Below are positions 11,969-24,935 of a DNA stretch of 64,000 nt, in pieces (position 1 is the first letter of the stretch; every line of letters starts with the position of its first letter). The DNA lies in contig JASANE010016229.1 in NCBI GenBank assembly GCA_030248225.1, positions 1 to 64,000 on the forward strand, in the 5' to 3' direction. This DNA is from Trileptium ribeirensis (Eukaryota; Nematoda; Enoplea; Enoplida; Thoracostomopsidae). A program made the position numbers and the translations under genes. Below the pieces are notes generated by a model that saw nothing but the letters and a program-made list of their open reading frames with translations, ran no database searches and was not told the origin of the DNA.

Positions 11969-14708
11969 CGTCCGGGTGTCATTGCTTGTACGAGCGTTTA
12001 TCTCAGCGATTTAAAGATTTACCAAGTGATATCTAGGGTCCGTTCCATTGTGAAAATTTCGGGTAAATTGGTTCACTGTGAACATATATACGTAGCAAAA
12101 ACGGGATTATATTAGCGTAAAACGTGGCTGAGAAGTATCATGTGTAATATTGTGTAATTAATATAAACACTAGCTATGTAATCTATTTTGTTAATTTTTA
12201 TTAAATGATTGAAATTGGTATTTTTCGTTTTGAACATTTTTCAATATATATATGTAGATCACAATCTATGTATGATTCGTACGTGAAACCAAACATTACC
12301 TACAACATATATAATATGTAAGCAAGAATGTTTATCTTTGAGTTTAGAAACTACAGTGTTGAAATACGCATTTTTTTCCAAATTAAGGTCTGCATTTTCC
12401 GTTAGATATACCTAATACAACGTCAAAAACAGATACGTTGGCGAAAATCTAGAGGGTGTTTGTTGATTTTCTGTGTAACTTATTAATAATAAATGGACCG
12501 TTCTTAAAATTTCTTTAAATTAACAAACACATCTGCTTCATATAATAACGATATATAACAATGCTAATTATCGGCAATTCATCAACAAATATTTGCTATT
12601 TGTTCAGCTATTGATAACGCTTGAACTGCTATAATGAATAAGGGCAACTCTAACTCTAACGTACAATATCGACATACATGCCCATTGAGGGCATGTGGAT
12701 TACCACCTCACTTGGACGTCTAACCCCCTCGACGCGAAACGCCAACTCTCGCCTCCTCTTGGCAGGCGGTACTACCGGCCAGGCGCTGAAGGCTCTACAC
12801 CACACAGTAGACCGGCGAGTGCACCTGCTCCTGGGGGCTCTGGCTACCCACCCTTCGACCTTGGACTTGAGCACGTATAAGCATCTTAATAAATAACAGA
12901 ATGACATAGGAGGAGACTGAATAATTTCGTAAAAAGATAGGTATTTTTACATATTTTAGTGTAAATATTGAAGACGCATAGGTGCGCTATTTTTGATCCA
13001 ACACGCTACTATAATCATTAAAATCACACCAATCTGGTGTATTTACGACGTTCGATGGAATCTTTAAGAAAAATATAAAAAGATATTAAATTGAGACCAT
13101 TCATTCTGTGATACAGCATAGTATCGTACAGTAGTTTTTACAGCAGTAATAATATCTTCGAAACACTTAAGGTCAACAGCATCAAATTGGTTTGACATTT
13201 AGCTGTAATCTACGCTTGATTGATCGATGTAGTGAAATCATATTAACACAGGTGTGAATTGTTCATAAGACTGTGTCTTTCAAGACTGACCATGTGTTGT
13301 TTTATATCAGTCTACAAGAATACATATCATGTTTATGTCTCATTTCACTGAACGGTCTATATTCATTGGTGTAAAAGGTCTGTCAGCTTAGGAGGGACAG
13401 ACTGTCAGTGGGGGGTGTAAATATAGCTTGGGGGTTCTGACCCTTAGGAGCGGACTAACATCCTTAACCGCCATTATCACCTAATGTCTATAATGATTGT
13501 TCTTTAGTCTGAAAGATCTTAAATTTTTATAAAAACACAAATTGGAGATGTGAACGTGAGAACTTAAAAATGTGACGTGCCATCAGTGATATTTTTCTAT
13601 ATAATTAGTGGAAGTTTTCGGCCTTTAATCTTTCGATTTTGTTCCTTAAGATATTCTTTTATTATATATTTAGCAAATGAATTAAGTGTAAGAAAGGCTT
13701 GGGTGTCATTTAGGGTTTTAGACTTAAGTGTAATTTTTAATAACATAGAAAGAGGCAATCCTAAAGAATAATTTGCCGTAATCGATTCAGCAATTACATA
13801 ATTAAAAATTAAATTATTTAATGAAAATTTTAAAATATAACATTAATCTTTTTTCGCATTAGCAACTTTACAACTAAGACTTCTAAAATTCAATATACAT
13901 TTTTTGCCGAGAAATTGTAGTGTATAAAAAATCGTTGGCAAATTTGCGTTCCGTGGCGAATGAAGGCAAAAAGTCTTTAGTCATTAGTTTGTATTCATTT
14001 CAGTTGAACACTAAATTTAATATCCAAGTTAAATTTAATTAAAATTTAAAAATTTAACATTACTATTTTTTGCATTATCTACTTTAAAAATAGGACTTCC
14101 AAAATGCATCATTCACAGAGAAGTGGGTGCACGAATTGTACACCGAATGGAAGCATTTTGCAGTCATTATAGTTTGTCTATTATGTACCTGGTCAAGATT
14201 TGTCAAAGCGTAACAAGCTTGGATTGGTCTCATTCTTAGACTTTGATCCCAAATCTTTGCTGTAGCTATTAAATTTTGACCCAATCGTCGAAAGCTTCAG
14301 GATTGCTGTAAACTATAGAACTGGGCTGTCTCAAAAGGTTTCTCTACGAATATACCGCAGCGTTTAAGTTTTAGTTTAACATAAGTTTAACATTATAGAT
14401 TAAGGTTCACGTCAAGGCGTATATTACGATGTTTGAAATGAGACTAAAACGAAAATTACATCTAAGGCTTTTAGTTAAGTCTAAAATTTTATAATATATA
14501 ACGATTAACCTTAGATTAACTATCATTAGGCGTATACATGACGTTGGCATAACCAACGTTAAAATTAGCCTCAAATTTCAGGCATACCTAATCTTGCTAT
14601 GCATAGTTGGCAAAATTCTTTCACATATTAAGTGAGGACTCATCAAATTTCTTAAGTTTTAGGAAAACTTTGCGTTAATTTAAGTGTTTTAACGCGGAGT
14701 ACAAAGAG
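11969..14708. other. Intergenic region with GC-rich repeat patches, no gene seen
   Basis: 12640-12890 is a GC-rich patch whose right part (GGCTACCCA, then CTTGAGCACGTATAAGC) resembles 36220-36290, so it is probably a dispersed repeat; the overlapping frames on both strands show no domain. 13385-13460 resembles 1210-1430. The rest is AT-rich. Confidence 0.4.
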
Positions 14709-15072
14709 CTAAAAACTTAGCATTGGATTACGTTCTAAAAACTTAGCCTTGGATTACGTTCTAAAAACTTAGCGTTGGATAACGTTCTAAAAACTTAGCC
14801 TTGGATTACGTTCTAAAAACTTAGCCTTGGATTACGTTCTAAAAACTTAGCGTTGGATAACGTTCTAAAAACTTAGCCTTGGATAACGTTCTAAAAACTT
14901 AGCCTTGGATTACGTTCTAAAAACTTAGCGTTGGATAACGTTCTAAAAACTTAGCCTTGGATTACGTTCTAAAAACTTAGCCTTGGATTACGTTCTAAAA
15001 ACTTAGCCTTGGATTACGTTCTAAAAACTTAGCATTGGATTACGTTCTAAAAACTTAGCATTGGATTACGTT
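14709..15072. repeat. 26-bp minisatellite, 14 copies
   Basis: The unit CTAAAAACTTAGCNTTGGAT followed by NACGTT repeats exactly every 26 bp from 14709. Two linked variant positions give types A/T, C/T, G/A and C/A. G/A occurs at copies 3, 6 and 9 with C-type copies between, and A/T types occur only at the two ends (copies 1, 13 and 14). Confidence 0.95.
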
Positions 15073-16499
15073 TAGTGTACGGAGTAAACATAATTTAACA
15101 CAGCTGTGTAACTATGATGAACGTTGAATGTATAAAAATTTTCTGTGACTGACGTTAATATATGTTTCAAATTTCCGTATCGTTAATGCTTATATATATA
15201 TAATAAGGTTTGGATTTAGTCCTACTCTACTCTCAGTCATCACACCGGTCTAGCAGCATAGCAACAAGAGATAAGTCTGACTTGAAAATCACAGCGATTC
15301 TCAAAGTCTCGGATCCACAAATATCGTCAATAGCGATAGGCCAACTCGCGTTTTTATAATATCAGTTAAACTATAGCCAAATGTTAAACTACAACGCAAA
15401 ATTTAGCAGAGTGAAAGTTGTTGCCGATGATATATGTTCAAGTAAGACATGAATGGTATGCGTCTATCGACGGCGAAACTCCTCATTTCAGCGAAATGAA
15501 TTGATATGCAGCTTTATCATATCTAATGTACCATGGCCGTGAAGATTACAGGAGACATCAGTCTTCCCATATTGAGTGACCCAAAAACATAATCCTCAGA
15601 CAATCTGACAATGAACTGTTTTATGAAACAGATACATCAGTCTGGCCTGCAACAATTAAAAAGGTTTCCTCGAGAAATCAGAATACTTGAACTCTCCTGA
15701 ACTAGTGCAATGCATTGAACGCTCCTAATTCCTCGGGAACTGAGACCATTTTTCGATTGGTTTTACCATACCAGGATCTGCCACCATTGTGAAAAATCGT
15801 TCAAAATCAGTACTCTATTTTAAAAATGCGGATTTTGCAAGTCTTAAAAATTTTCTGTCAACCATTAATTGGAATATTCTATTGTTTGCACTTTATCACA
15901 CTAATAATAAATAGCTGCTTTATTATCATGTATGTGTTATATGCATGCGAGCTATTTCTAGGACAGCAAAAGTTGGGATTATCACGCCCACGGGGAAAAC
16001 TTAGTGTAATTTTATTAAAAAGCTCCTTCGTGAGAAGCAAACATAGTATAAAATGAGTAAACGAACATACAATTTGTCAGAATACAATAATCCAGCTTGG
16101 AATTATTACTTGGCTCTTAAGAAATCCAAAAACAAAACAGAGAAAAAAGTATCTTAGAGTCAGGTAACAAAAGCTTACTATAGCTATGTAAAAAAAATAG
16201 ATGCTCGATTATGAGAAACGTTGGTGAAATTAGATGGTGAAATCGTCTTAGACGACGCAAAAAGATACGAAATTTTTCCAGAAACTATTGTAAATATAAA
16301 GAATGTTGCAACAGTATAATCCCAGCATTTAATTCGAATAAAACAGGTATACGTTTCTCTTGGATACGATTCACACCATATGAGGTACAACTGGCGTTAG
16401 CGTCGTTAAGTCCAAAGAGTGGCCATTCTCCTGACATATTTCATTCTACCTGAACTTAAGAACGCAATTAGTATTCCACATTTGCATATTTTTGAACAA
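15073..16499. other. Intergenic region, no gene seen
   Basis: No repeat array or conserved domain was recognised. The 76-residue plus-strand frame at 15826 is hydrophobic at its start but has no support beyond length. Confidence 0.35.
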
Positions 16500-17760
16500 T
16501 TTTTCATTACTGGTATGTCTGGTCGACATACGGCGTTGTGCAGACGTTATTGGTATTTACTAAAAAGAGCCCTTGCGACCCACTGAACTACCGTCATGTG
16601 TCTCTTGTATCCAGCTGTTGCTCAATAGTGGAACAAAAAATTTACAGACACCTGACGAACTGCACTCGGACAACTTCCTGCCTGGACAATAGCAAGGGTT
16701 TGTTGTTAGATGATCTATAACTAACGAACTTTATAATGCATACACGACTGGGCAAGCAACGTGGATAAATGTGTCGCTTACATCGATTTCGCCAAGGTGT
16801 TCGATGCAGTTTCTCCTTCAAAATTGCAATCCAAATTTTTGTGCATTGACATTCCCGTATCCAGCTTGAACTGGATTAAAAAAGTTCTCCGCAGGACCGA
16901 AAGTTCTTAGTTAAATTAAAGGATTCTTACTCTTGTTATAAACTGGTACTATAGAGAGTGCCCCAGTGAAGTATCCTTTTCTTTTGTATACTAATGGTTT
17001 AACAAATTATGTAAAATCGTGCCGTGATGTTAAAGTTAAATTATTTGCCACTGATGTCACAGCGGTTGTAACATCACCAACAAAAAGCAGTGAAACAGCT
17101 AAATTTCTACTACAGAGCGCACTAAATCATGTTTCGGAAAGGGCTAACAAATGGCAAAGCTTACAATCTCTATCTCAAAATGCTAAATCTTGCACCAGTA
17201 AGAAAAATCCCTGTTTCACGTACACGCTGTTCGGAGACTAACTGCCAGCTACCGTGAATTGCCTGGACTTCTGTATTACGATCACGAAGGATTTAAAATT
17301 TGCAACATACTGCAGAGATATAACAAGCAAAGCTTACCGTATTGCCAATATGCTATTTCGCTGCTTTCCCTATTGCACATTTGAAACACTACTTTTTACT
17401 AATGTTCGATCAAGCCTGGAATATGCATCTTCTGAGTAGTCCACAGTTTATGCTGGCGATATGGATGCTGTTGAGTGAGCCCACGACTACTTTATAAAAC
17501 GTATATTCGCTCTCAACGGCCTCCAATATGCGTCGTGAAACGAGAGGTTACCGCGTTTGAAACTGGAACCACTGGAACTAAGAAGGTTACACTTCTATCT
17601 CGTCACTGTCTTCAAATTTTTCAATAACGAATACAAATCAACAAAAAAACTGCTGCATTGTATTGACATCGCTAACTTCAAAACAAATGTTTTGAGACAT
17701 CTGCCCCAACCGTGTTATAAATCCTTGGAACAACTTATCCGCATACGTTGACAATAAACA
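16500..17760 (+). pseudogene. Degenerate non-LTR retrotransposon (LINE) reverse transcriptase
   Basis: Conserved LINE RT blocks appear in order but in broken frames. DPLNYRHVSLVSSCCSIVEQ at about 16571-16630 corresponds to the DPxNYRPISL block. YIDFAKVFDAVSPSKL at about 16779-16826 corresponds to the DFxKAFDxV block. VPQ and LFLLYTNGLTN follow near 16955-17005, with a deletion of the usual xLGP. LFATDVTAV at about 17041 corresponds to FADD, with one catalytic Asp replaced by Thr. The downstream thumb-like part (TITKDLKFATYCRDI, RSSLEYAS, LELRRLHF) reaches 17750. Stops and frameshifts separate every block, and the endonuclease and ORF1 are not seen. It resembles the CR1/Rex/Jockey group, without certainty. 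Confidence 0.8.
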
Positions 17761-18336
17761 CTTCGCTACAGCTTTAGACTCAAAAATTTATAAATCATTG
17801 GTACTAAACTTGAATGAAACACTATTTGATGTAAAAGACACAAATATGTACAAAATGCCAGCGGTGGTACTACTCTATATCAGTACTTAATTGCGTACTA
17901 ACGTATCCTGTATAACACTTATATCATTACGCGGCAAACTTCTTTCTTTTTATTACCATTATATAATAACTGACAAACCTACGTATGACACTCAAACAAG
18001 CTCACTAAAATTCCCCTATTTTTTGCAATATGACAGATTATTATAGTCAGATGTAAGAGCTGAGGATTACATTCACCTTTCCGTCTTAATGTTATTCATT
18101 TATTTGTTCAAATTTATTTAATCACAAAAACATAGGAGTACTCTGCGAATGATAGTGAGCATGCTGTGCGGAGGACGTTTAAGTATTCATTTTTGAGCCG
18201 CATGGACGCTGTTTCAAAAGCAGACCTAAGACCGATAGGTTACCGGGCTGCTGGGTTCCCAGGTGCGGCATGGCTTTTCTCCATCTGTGGCCTCTGAGTT
18301 TCGGTTCAAACGCCATTGCAGATGTGGCCCTGGTAA
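17761..18336. other. Non-coding stretch between LINE and MITE
   Basis: Probably includes LINE 3' UTR remains. At 18238-18335 a GC-rich patch is bounded by GGTTACCGGG and CCTGGTAACC in inverted orientation. No gene seen. Confidence 0.3.
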
Positions 18337-19208
18337 CCTGAGGGGCAATACTTTATATCGTTAGAAAAAAGAACAGCTTAGACCGGGGGCGGGGTTCGGG
18401 GGGCGGCATATCTCGACTTAGGTTTAGTGTATGACTTATATAATGCATCATTCACCTTTAAGATGTCTGCAGCAGGGCCGAATTTTGTCACAGGCTGCCG
18501 CGCCTCTAGAGCCATGCTTGGCTAGCCGGGATTAGCCTGTGTGACTTTTTTGTGCCGAGCCAGACCTTACAAATATATTAGCTAATAGTAAAGCGAGGCC
18601 GATAAATTGTCACAAGGGCCGGAATCGGCTCTAAAATACAGAAATATAAGACGACAATGGAAAATCGCGAAAAAATGGTAATTGGTGATATATATGGTCA
18701 TATATTAGTAAAACATCCTTCCAGCTACAATAGCATAATTTTCATGTATGAAAAAGCGTGTTTTACATAGCTACTAGGTTGGCTTGTAAAAGGCGCTTAA
18801 ACAAAAATTTTGGAAATAGCGATATTTACGTATTTATTGTATATGCATTTAATCATGCATCTTGCTTTAATTACTACTAAATTTTGCCTTTTTTGTGCCT
18901 ATAGCTACATAGTTTCCTGTAACACCATCCGCTAAACTGAATCTAATAAAGATTTTTTCAGTAGTTCGTCCCGGCTATCAAGCCTGAGACATAGCCACTC
19001 CCGCCTCAAAACATGCTAGCATAGTTTAGCCATTGATTTTATTTATGAGGGGCTAGATGTGGCTGTGCCTTTATGCTACGAGCCGAAATTAGCTCTGTGA
19101 CAGAATCCGGCGCTTGGTGCACACATCTTAAAGTAAATGATGCATAAGAAGGCTAAGGCTTAGTATATCGAGAATAACATATCATGCATTTTTACTTTGG
19201 CCTCACAG
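18337..19208. mobile_element. MITE of the CGTTAGAAAAAAGAACAGC family, interrupted by another MITE
   Basis: Ends are CCTGAGGGGC and GGCCTCACAGG, an imperfect inverted pair. The subterminal CGTTAGAAAAAAGAACAGC and the right-hand GGCTTAGTATATCGAGAA are shared with the uninterrupted members at 34149-34335 and 47656-47849. Those are about 190 bp; the extra ~700 bp here is the nested element listed separately. Confidence 0.65.
18441..19146. mobile_element. MITE with ~50-bp terminal inverted repeats, nested
   Basis: The left terminus TAATGCATCATTCACCTTTA and following AAGATGT...GCCGAATTTTGTCACAG is repeated in reverse complement at the right end (CTGTGACAGAATCCGGCGC ... AAATGATGCATA). The flanking TA fits a TA target duplication. 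No transposase frame lies inside. Related single ends occur at 6699 and 39135. Confidence 0.7.
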
Positions 19209-20680
19209 GGTTAGTTTTTCATCAGGTGTAGTAGGCGGGGTACGGCTGGATACCAAGAAGACGTTTCCGTCGACCCGAACTCGGATCGCTGGATCTCAGA
19301 CAGTCTTCCCAGCATCAGAGGACTTTTTATCGTGGTTTGTCCCCCACTGTCCACTACTAACGCAAAAGGCTCGGACTTTTGTTCGTGGTTTATCATTCAC
19401 TAGCTCGGGTATTGGTTATAGCCCTAGTGGAACGTTCTCGCTACTCGCTTCACATCGAGGCGTTGTTACCTGATATCTTATAGAAAATGTAGCTGAGCGA
19501 CGTAGACCCACCAGCTGCTCCAAATGATGCCCATGACATCTGTTTTACCCGATGTCGGCATACCTCCCCTTGTTAAGTGGCCCTTAAAAAACTTCACTGC
19601 GTGGAGACTTTGAGCCGATCACTTTGGGAAGATGCTAGATCAAGTCCAACTCAATCCCATTTATGTATATATATATATGTTTTACAATAATTGGTGAGTT
19701 ATAAAAATTTAGAGCCCTGTGTCATTTATTTCTTTAAATTAATTTTTTTTCATACCAGTCGTTACCATTAGTACAGTTGAAAATAAAATTAATACCGATA
19801 AGCCAGACAGGGTTTTATTCTAGGGTTTTGTTATAATATATAATTTGTGCTGCTATCTTTATCGAAACATAATATAAATATAATAAAAATAATCTGACAG
19901 GTTATTATCGCAATTATAATTTATATAATTATTAAGTTTTGAAGCACTTTACTTTCGATGATTTTATTTGGAATAAGCGGCAGGTAATGCATATTTTGCT
20001 CCACTTTTTTGTTAATTAAAATCAAACTTAATCAAAAGTCGGTTGGACAAAAACGTCTAAGGAGTGATTTCAAGAATGGCGTGAATATATTTGTTGTTAC
20101 TTTTTGCTAGTGGGACTTATTTTTACTGAAAAAATATCGCAGCCCTTGATAAAATAATGCTAGAAATAATTATGAAGAAGGACAAAGTAATACGAGAGTA
20201 AAGTTTAAAAATTCACTTTACTTCTTTAGAAACAAATGGGCATTTATGAACAATGTCTGTCTGATATTAGTTGGACGACAAATTCTTACAAGAATATTGC
20301 TACAAATTTGCTGAATAGTAACCGAAATGGAATTGCTCATCGGTAACGTAAAGCTATGGAGATGAGTGCGATAACTCGTTTCGTTCATCATGTACCGTAC
20401 TTTTTTTCACACTTATATCCAAGCGTTTGCGACCTATCTTTGATGCAAACGCTGCTTCAGTTATATGGGAATGTGGAATGAATTCAACTACAAATCGGGT
20501 TTGTTTGAAGGCAGTAAATGCTCTCCTATTATTGTCATCATTCAAATCGATGCTTTATGCTGGGACACTATCGCGATGATCATGATGTCTTTGTACATTT
20601 CAAATCTCTGGCCTCGCGCATTCATGAGGCAGAATGTGTACAATGTGTACATTATCAATTGCCGGTCATTCAAACTGGTC
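19209..20680. other. Intergenic region, no gene seen
   Basis: Several 60-73 residue frames overlap on both strands near 20354-20750, but none shows a domain. Confidence 0.35.
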
Positions 20681-22640
20681 TTATGAAGCGAACCATTTAA
20701 GATAGATCTGTACCTTGTGGATGAAGGCACATATATGTATAAGTAAACCAAATATTGCCAGTGAACTATGAGAACAACGGCAAGGGGCGCAATGAGTTAA
20801 TATTGTTGAGGAAAGTTTTTTGTGTCTGATGAGTAGTATATTTTCGTAATTTTGTAGCAACGACGGGGCGTGCGGTTCGTGACTACTTATTTGTGCGACC
20901 ACAGAAAAGTTATTAGCAGAAACTGCGTTGCTACAGGATCTGCGATGTTGGAAAACAGCTGAATTTTGTATTTGAGCGTTGTTCAATGTCTTACCCGTTC
21001 CAGCAGAGATACCTGTGTGTTCAGAAATCCTGGTCGTTAGATGTCGGCGTGAGCAGCCGATGTAGTTTGCTTCACAAGCAGAACACACAAATTTGTAAAC
21101 GACATAAATTTGAGCAACTCTGGCATCTGATCTTTGAACGAAAAGAAGTGTTTGATTTTTTACGCGTTAGAAATATAATTCTGATGTTAGCGTTAGGATG
21201 GGCCGCTTTGAATAGGTTTGTGATGCGCCTTTTGAGTTTGTTTGAACAAGTGCAAAAAACGGCATTTTTAAGGCGAAGTATTTGGATTCACACTCACTTT
21301 GAGTTGTACTGTTTTCAGGCGATTGTTCAAGGGTGCGAGTAGCGTCGTTCGGACGCGCGAACCACCGGTTCATGTAACTTTTGATAGAATTGTCGACTAG
21401 ATTTGATGGAAAATTATTATTGATGAAAGTTTGCCCCAAAAATCGGATTTCACTAATGTTATAGTTACTACCGATCTGAAATGCTCTGTGTAAGAGGCAA
21501 CTGATAAGTCCGGTTTTGTATCACGGGAAAATGTATGAATCGAATTTTGTCAACAAACCCGTAAATGTTAATTTTCTATAAGTGGATGTTGTGAATCCTT
21601 GGTCATTCTTAGTTATATTAATATCTAAGAAAGGTATCGAGTCATTTGCTTCATTTTCAAGCGTGAACTTAATGGTGTTATGTTAAGAATTGAGGAACGT
21701 CAGAAATTGTTCAGGTTGTTCGGCATTGTTAAAGAATGCGAACGTATAGGCTATGTATCTACGATATAAAACTGGCTTAAAGATGTCGGGACAGTCGTGT
21801 AACCATTTAAGTTCTGACACATTCTTGAAGATATTCGCAATGGTTGGTCCATATGGGGAACCCATTGCTACTCCATCTACTTGTCGATAGACAGTACCGT
21901 TGGACATGAAACTTATGTCTTTAACATAAATCTTAATAGCTGCAATCGGGACAGTCGTGTAACCATTTAAGTTCTGATACATTCTTGAAGATATTCGCAA
22001 GGGTTGGTCCAAATGGGGAACCCATTGCTACTCCATCTACTTGTCGATAGACAGTACCGTTGGACATGAAACTTATGTCTTTAACATAAATCTTAATAGC
22101 TGCAATCGGGACAGTCGTGTAACCATTTAAGTTCTGATACATTCTTGAAGATATTCGCAAGGGTTGGTCCAAATGGGGAACCCATTGCTACTCCATCTAC
22201 TTGTCGATAGACAGTACCGTTGGACATGAAACTTATGTCTTTAACATAAATCTTAATAGCTGCAATCGGGACAGTCGTGTAACCATTTAAGTTCTGATAC
22301 ATTCTTGAAGATATTCGCAAGGGTTGGTCCAAATGGGGAACCCATTGCTACTCCATCTACTTGTCGATAGACAGTACCGTTGGACATGAAACTTATGTCT
22401 TTAACATAAATCTTAATAGCTGCAATAAGTTCATTACTAGAAAGCGAACTGACGGTACGTTTATTATGCACTGCATATTTTATGAATTGTAACATTTCCG
22501 CAAGCAGAGCATTGATAAAAGAGGTGTGACATCGAAGCTAGAGAGGTGACAGTTCTGAATTTTAACCTCAAAGATTTCTTTAGCGAAATTGAATGAATTG
22601 CTCACTGTAAATTGGTTGCGGGTTAGCAGCTCGAGAATCA
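20681..22640 (-). pseudogene. Penelope-like retroelement, 5'-truncated and broken (minus copy)
   Basis: Read on the minus strand: an RT fragment begins near 22640 (it matches the plus copy around 23530), continues through DISFMSNGTVYRQVDGVAMG and SPFGPTLANIF, and reaches a catalytic block LYRRYIAYTF near 21750. In related elements this block reads YxDDTF, so both Asp are lost here. A linker follows, then a GIY-YIG-type endonuclease at about 21088-20740 (CSACEANYIGCSRRHLTTR, then SEH), the RT-to-endonuclease order typical of Penelope-like elements. A 160-bp piece of the RT is present four times and shifts the frame each time. Homology with the plus copy ends at TTTGGTTTACTTATA near 20740. It cannot be active. 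Confidence 0.85.
21788..22427 (-). repeat. 160-bp tandem amplification inside the Penelope-like RT, 4 copies
   Basis: GGGACAGTCGTGTAACC recurs at 21788, 21948, 22108 and 22268, an exact 160-bp period. The last three copies are essentially identical; the copy at 21788 differs at a few bases (TATGGGG for AATGGGG, CTGACAC for CTGATAC). The unit covers the RT part ending in VAMGSPFGPTLANIF and CPD. Because 160 is not a multiple of three, each copy ends in an early stop. Confidence 0.95.
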
Positions 22641-24935
22641 GAATCAGGAGTTGTACCAAAAATTTCTTACAAAAATTCTACACAACGAAACGAAAAGACA
22701 TGAAAGATATTGCACTCTGCACTTCAAGCATTTTAACATCATTAGCAATTCGCTCAAAACTTCAATACAATACACTGATTGGTTCATTCTCTGGTCATAT
22801 ATCCGTTGGATATCGGTCTAAACTGATGCAGAATTCTGTCGGAAACACCAAAAGCTATTGCGACTAAGTATTAGGTTAGCTCTTGACACTAATAAACCAA
22901 GCCACATCATATGTGTCTTTAATTTCTCTAACATACAACTTAGTGAATCATAGAACCTTCGCAAAAATCAACATATTGCAAGTTTACGCACTGGTCGAAA
23001 CCTTCTTACAACATTTTTGTAAAATAACTGAAATAGCAGATATCGATTTTGATCTAAAATGCAGCCTTCGCAATGCCATCGAGTTAGCTATCAATCCAGC
23101 TAATAATTCGACACCAACTGCTAATTTTTCACCTGAAAACTTTTTTGCATTAAGAACCTAGCAGCCAGCAAAGATATAGTGATATCTTCACCGGGTAAAA
23201 GCAGGGGCGTTGTCATATTGAACAAAACAGACTACTTGAGCAAAATGCTTGCAATTTTGAATGACCCGATTCATTTTAAAATATCCAATCACCAAGATAT
23301 CTATGCCAATGTTAACAGAGATGAAGCTTAGGTTTCCAAAATAGTTAACCGTTTCAAACAATGCAAGTACATCAATACCTTTCAATGTCGCCTGTTTCTG
23401 CCATACGGATCATAGATTCCTATATTGTACGGCTCTCCTAAAGTCCACAAATGTCCTCTAAAACCTATCGTGTGTGAACTCAGCTGTCCACAAATTAGCA
23501 CAATTCCTTGTTCCGATTCTCGTGCCCGCGACCAATTTACAGTGACAATTCATTCAATTTCGCTAAAGAAATCACTGAGCTTAAAATTTAGAACTTTCAC
23601 CTCTTTAGCTTCGATGTCACAGCTATTTTGTTCTGCTTACGGAAGTTACAATTTATAAAAGATGCAGTGGATAATAAACATATCGTCAGCCCGCTTCCTA
23701 GTAATCAACTTATTGTCACTATTAAGCTTTGTATTAAAGACATCAGTTTCATGTTCAACGGGACTGTCTATCAACAAATAGATGGAGTAACAATGGGTTG
23801 CCACTTGGAGCAACCATTGCAAATGTCTTCATGAATGTATCTGAACTTAAATGGTTAGACGAATGTGCCAACACCTTTAAGCTAATTTTCTATCGTAGAT
23901 GCATAGACGATACGTTCACAATCTTTAACAATGCCGAACAACCGGAACAATTTCTGGCGTTCCTCAATTCTAAACACAACATCATTAAGTTCACGCTCGA
24001 GAATAAAGCAAATGGCTCTATACCTTTCTCAGGTATTAAGTTCGCTGAGAATTACCAAAGATTTACAACATCCACTTATAGAAAATCAACATTTACGGGT
24101 TTGTTGACAAAATTCGATTCACACATTTTCCCGTGATACAAAACCGGACTTATCAATTGCCCCTTATACATAGAGTATTTCAGATCGGTAGTAAATACAA
24201 CATTAGTGCAATCCTATTTTGCGGCAAACTTTCATCAAAAATAATTTTACATCAAATCTATTCTGCAATTCTATCAAAAGTTACATCAACCGGTGGTTCG
24301 CGCGTCCGAGCGACGCTACTCGCTCCCTTGAACAGTTGCCTGAAAACAATGCAACTCAAAGTGAGTGTGAATCGAAATACTTTGCCTTAAAAATGATGTT
24401 TTCGGCATTTGTTCCAAAAAAATCAAAAGGCTTATCACAAACCTATTCAAAACGACCCATCCCAAAGCTAACATCAGAATTATATTTGTAACGGACAAAA
24501 AGATCAAACACTTCTTTTCGTTGAAAGGTCAGATACCGGAGTTGCTCAAATCTTATGTCGTTTACAAATTTGTCTGTTCTGCTTGTGAAGCTGACTACAT
24601 CGGCTGTTCACGCCGACATCTAGAGACTAGGATGTCTGAGCACAGTGGTGTTTCGGCTAGAACGGGTAAGACATTTCACAACGCTCAACTACAAAATTCA
24701 GATGTTTTCCAATATCGCAGATCCCATAGCAGCACAATTTCTGCTGACTTTTCTGTGATCGCACAAATAAGTAGTCAGGAACCGCACGCCCCATCGTTGG
24801 TACAAAATTACGAAAATATACTACTCATCAGACACAAAAAACTTTCCTCAGCTATATTAACTCATTGCGCCCCTTGCTGTTGTTCTCACAGTTTACTGGC
24901 AATATTTGGTTTACTTATATTTTAATTTGGCTTCT
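22641..24935 (+). pseudogene. Penelope-like retroelement, longer decayed plus copy
   Basis: Frames in order: an N-terminal region 22640-23160; a block with SPGKSRGVVILNKTDY near 23185-23240; YGSPKVHKCPLKPIV at 23428-23475, a typical Penelope RT block; DISFMFNGTVYQQIDGVTMG and LGATIANVFMNVSELKWL at 23740-23860; FYRRCIDDTFTIF at about 23889-23930, with the catalytic DD kept; then a linker and a GIY-YIG-type endonuclease, VVYKFVCSACEADYIGC and SRRHLETRMSEH, at about 24556-24650, ending near 24925. At least five frameshifts or stops separate these, so it is a pseudogene. An A-rich tail with AATAAATAAATAA follows at 24990-25005. It lies head-to-head with the minus copy. Confidence 0.85.

Noticed and set aside
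12656..12907. Overlapping frames on both strands in a GC-rich patch
   Set aside because: Three frames open at once in a patch related to another repeat at 36.2 kb; typical of GC-rich non-coding sequence.
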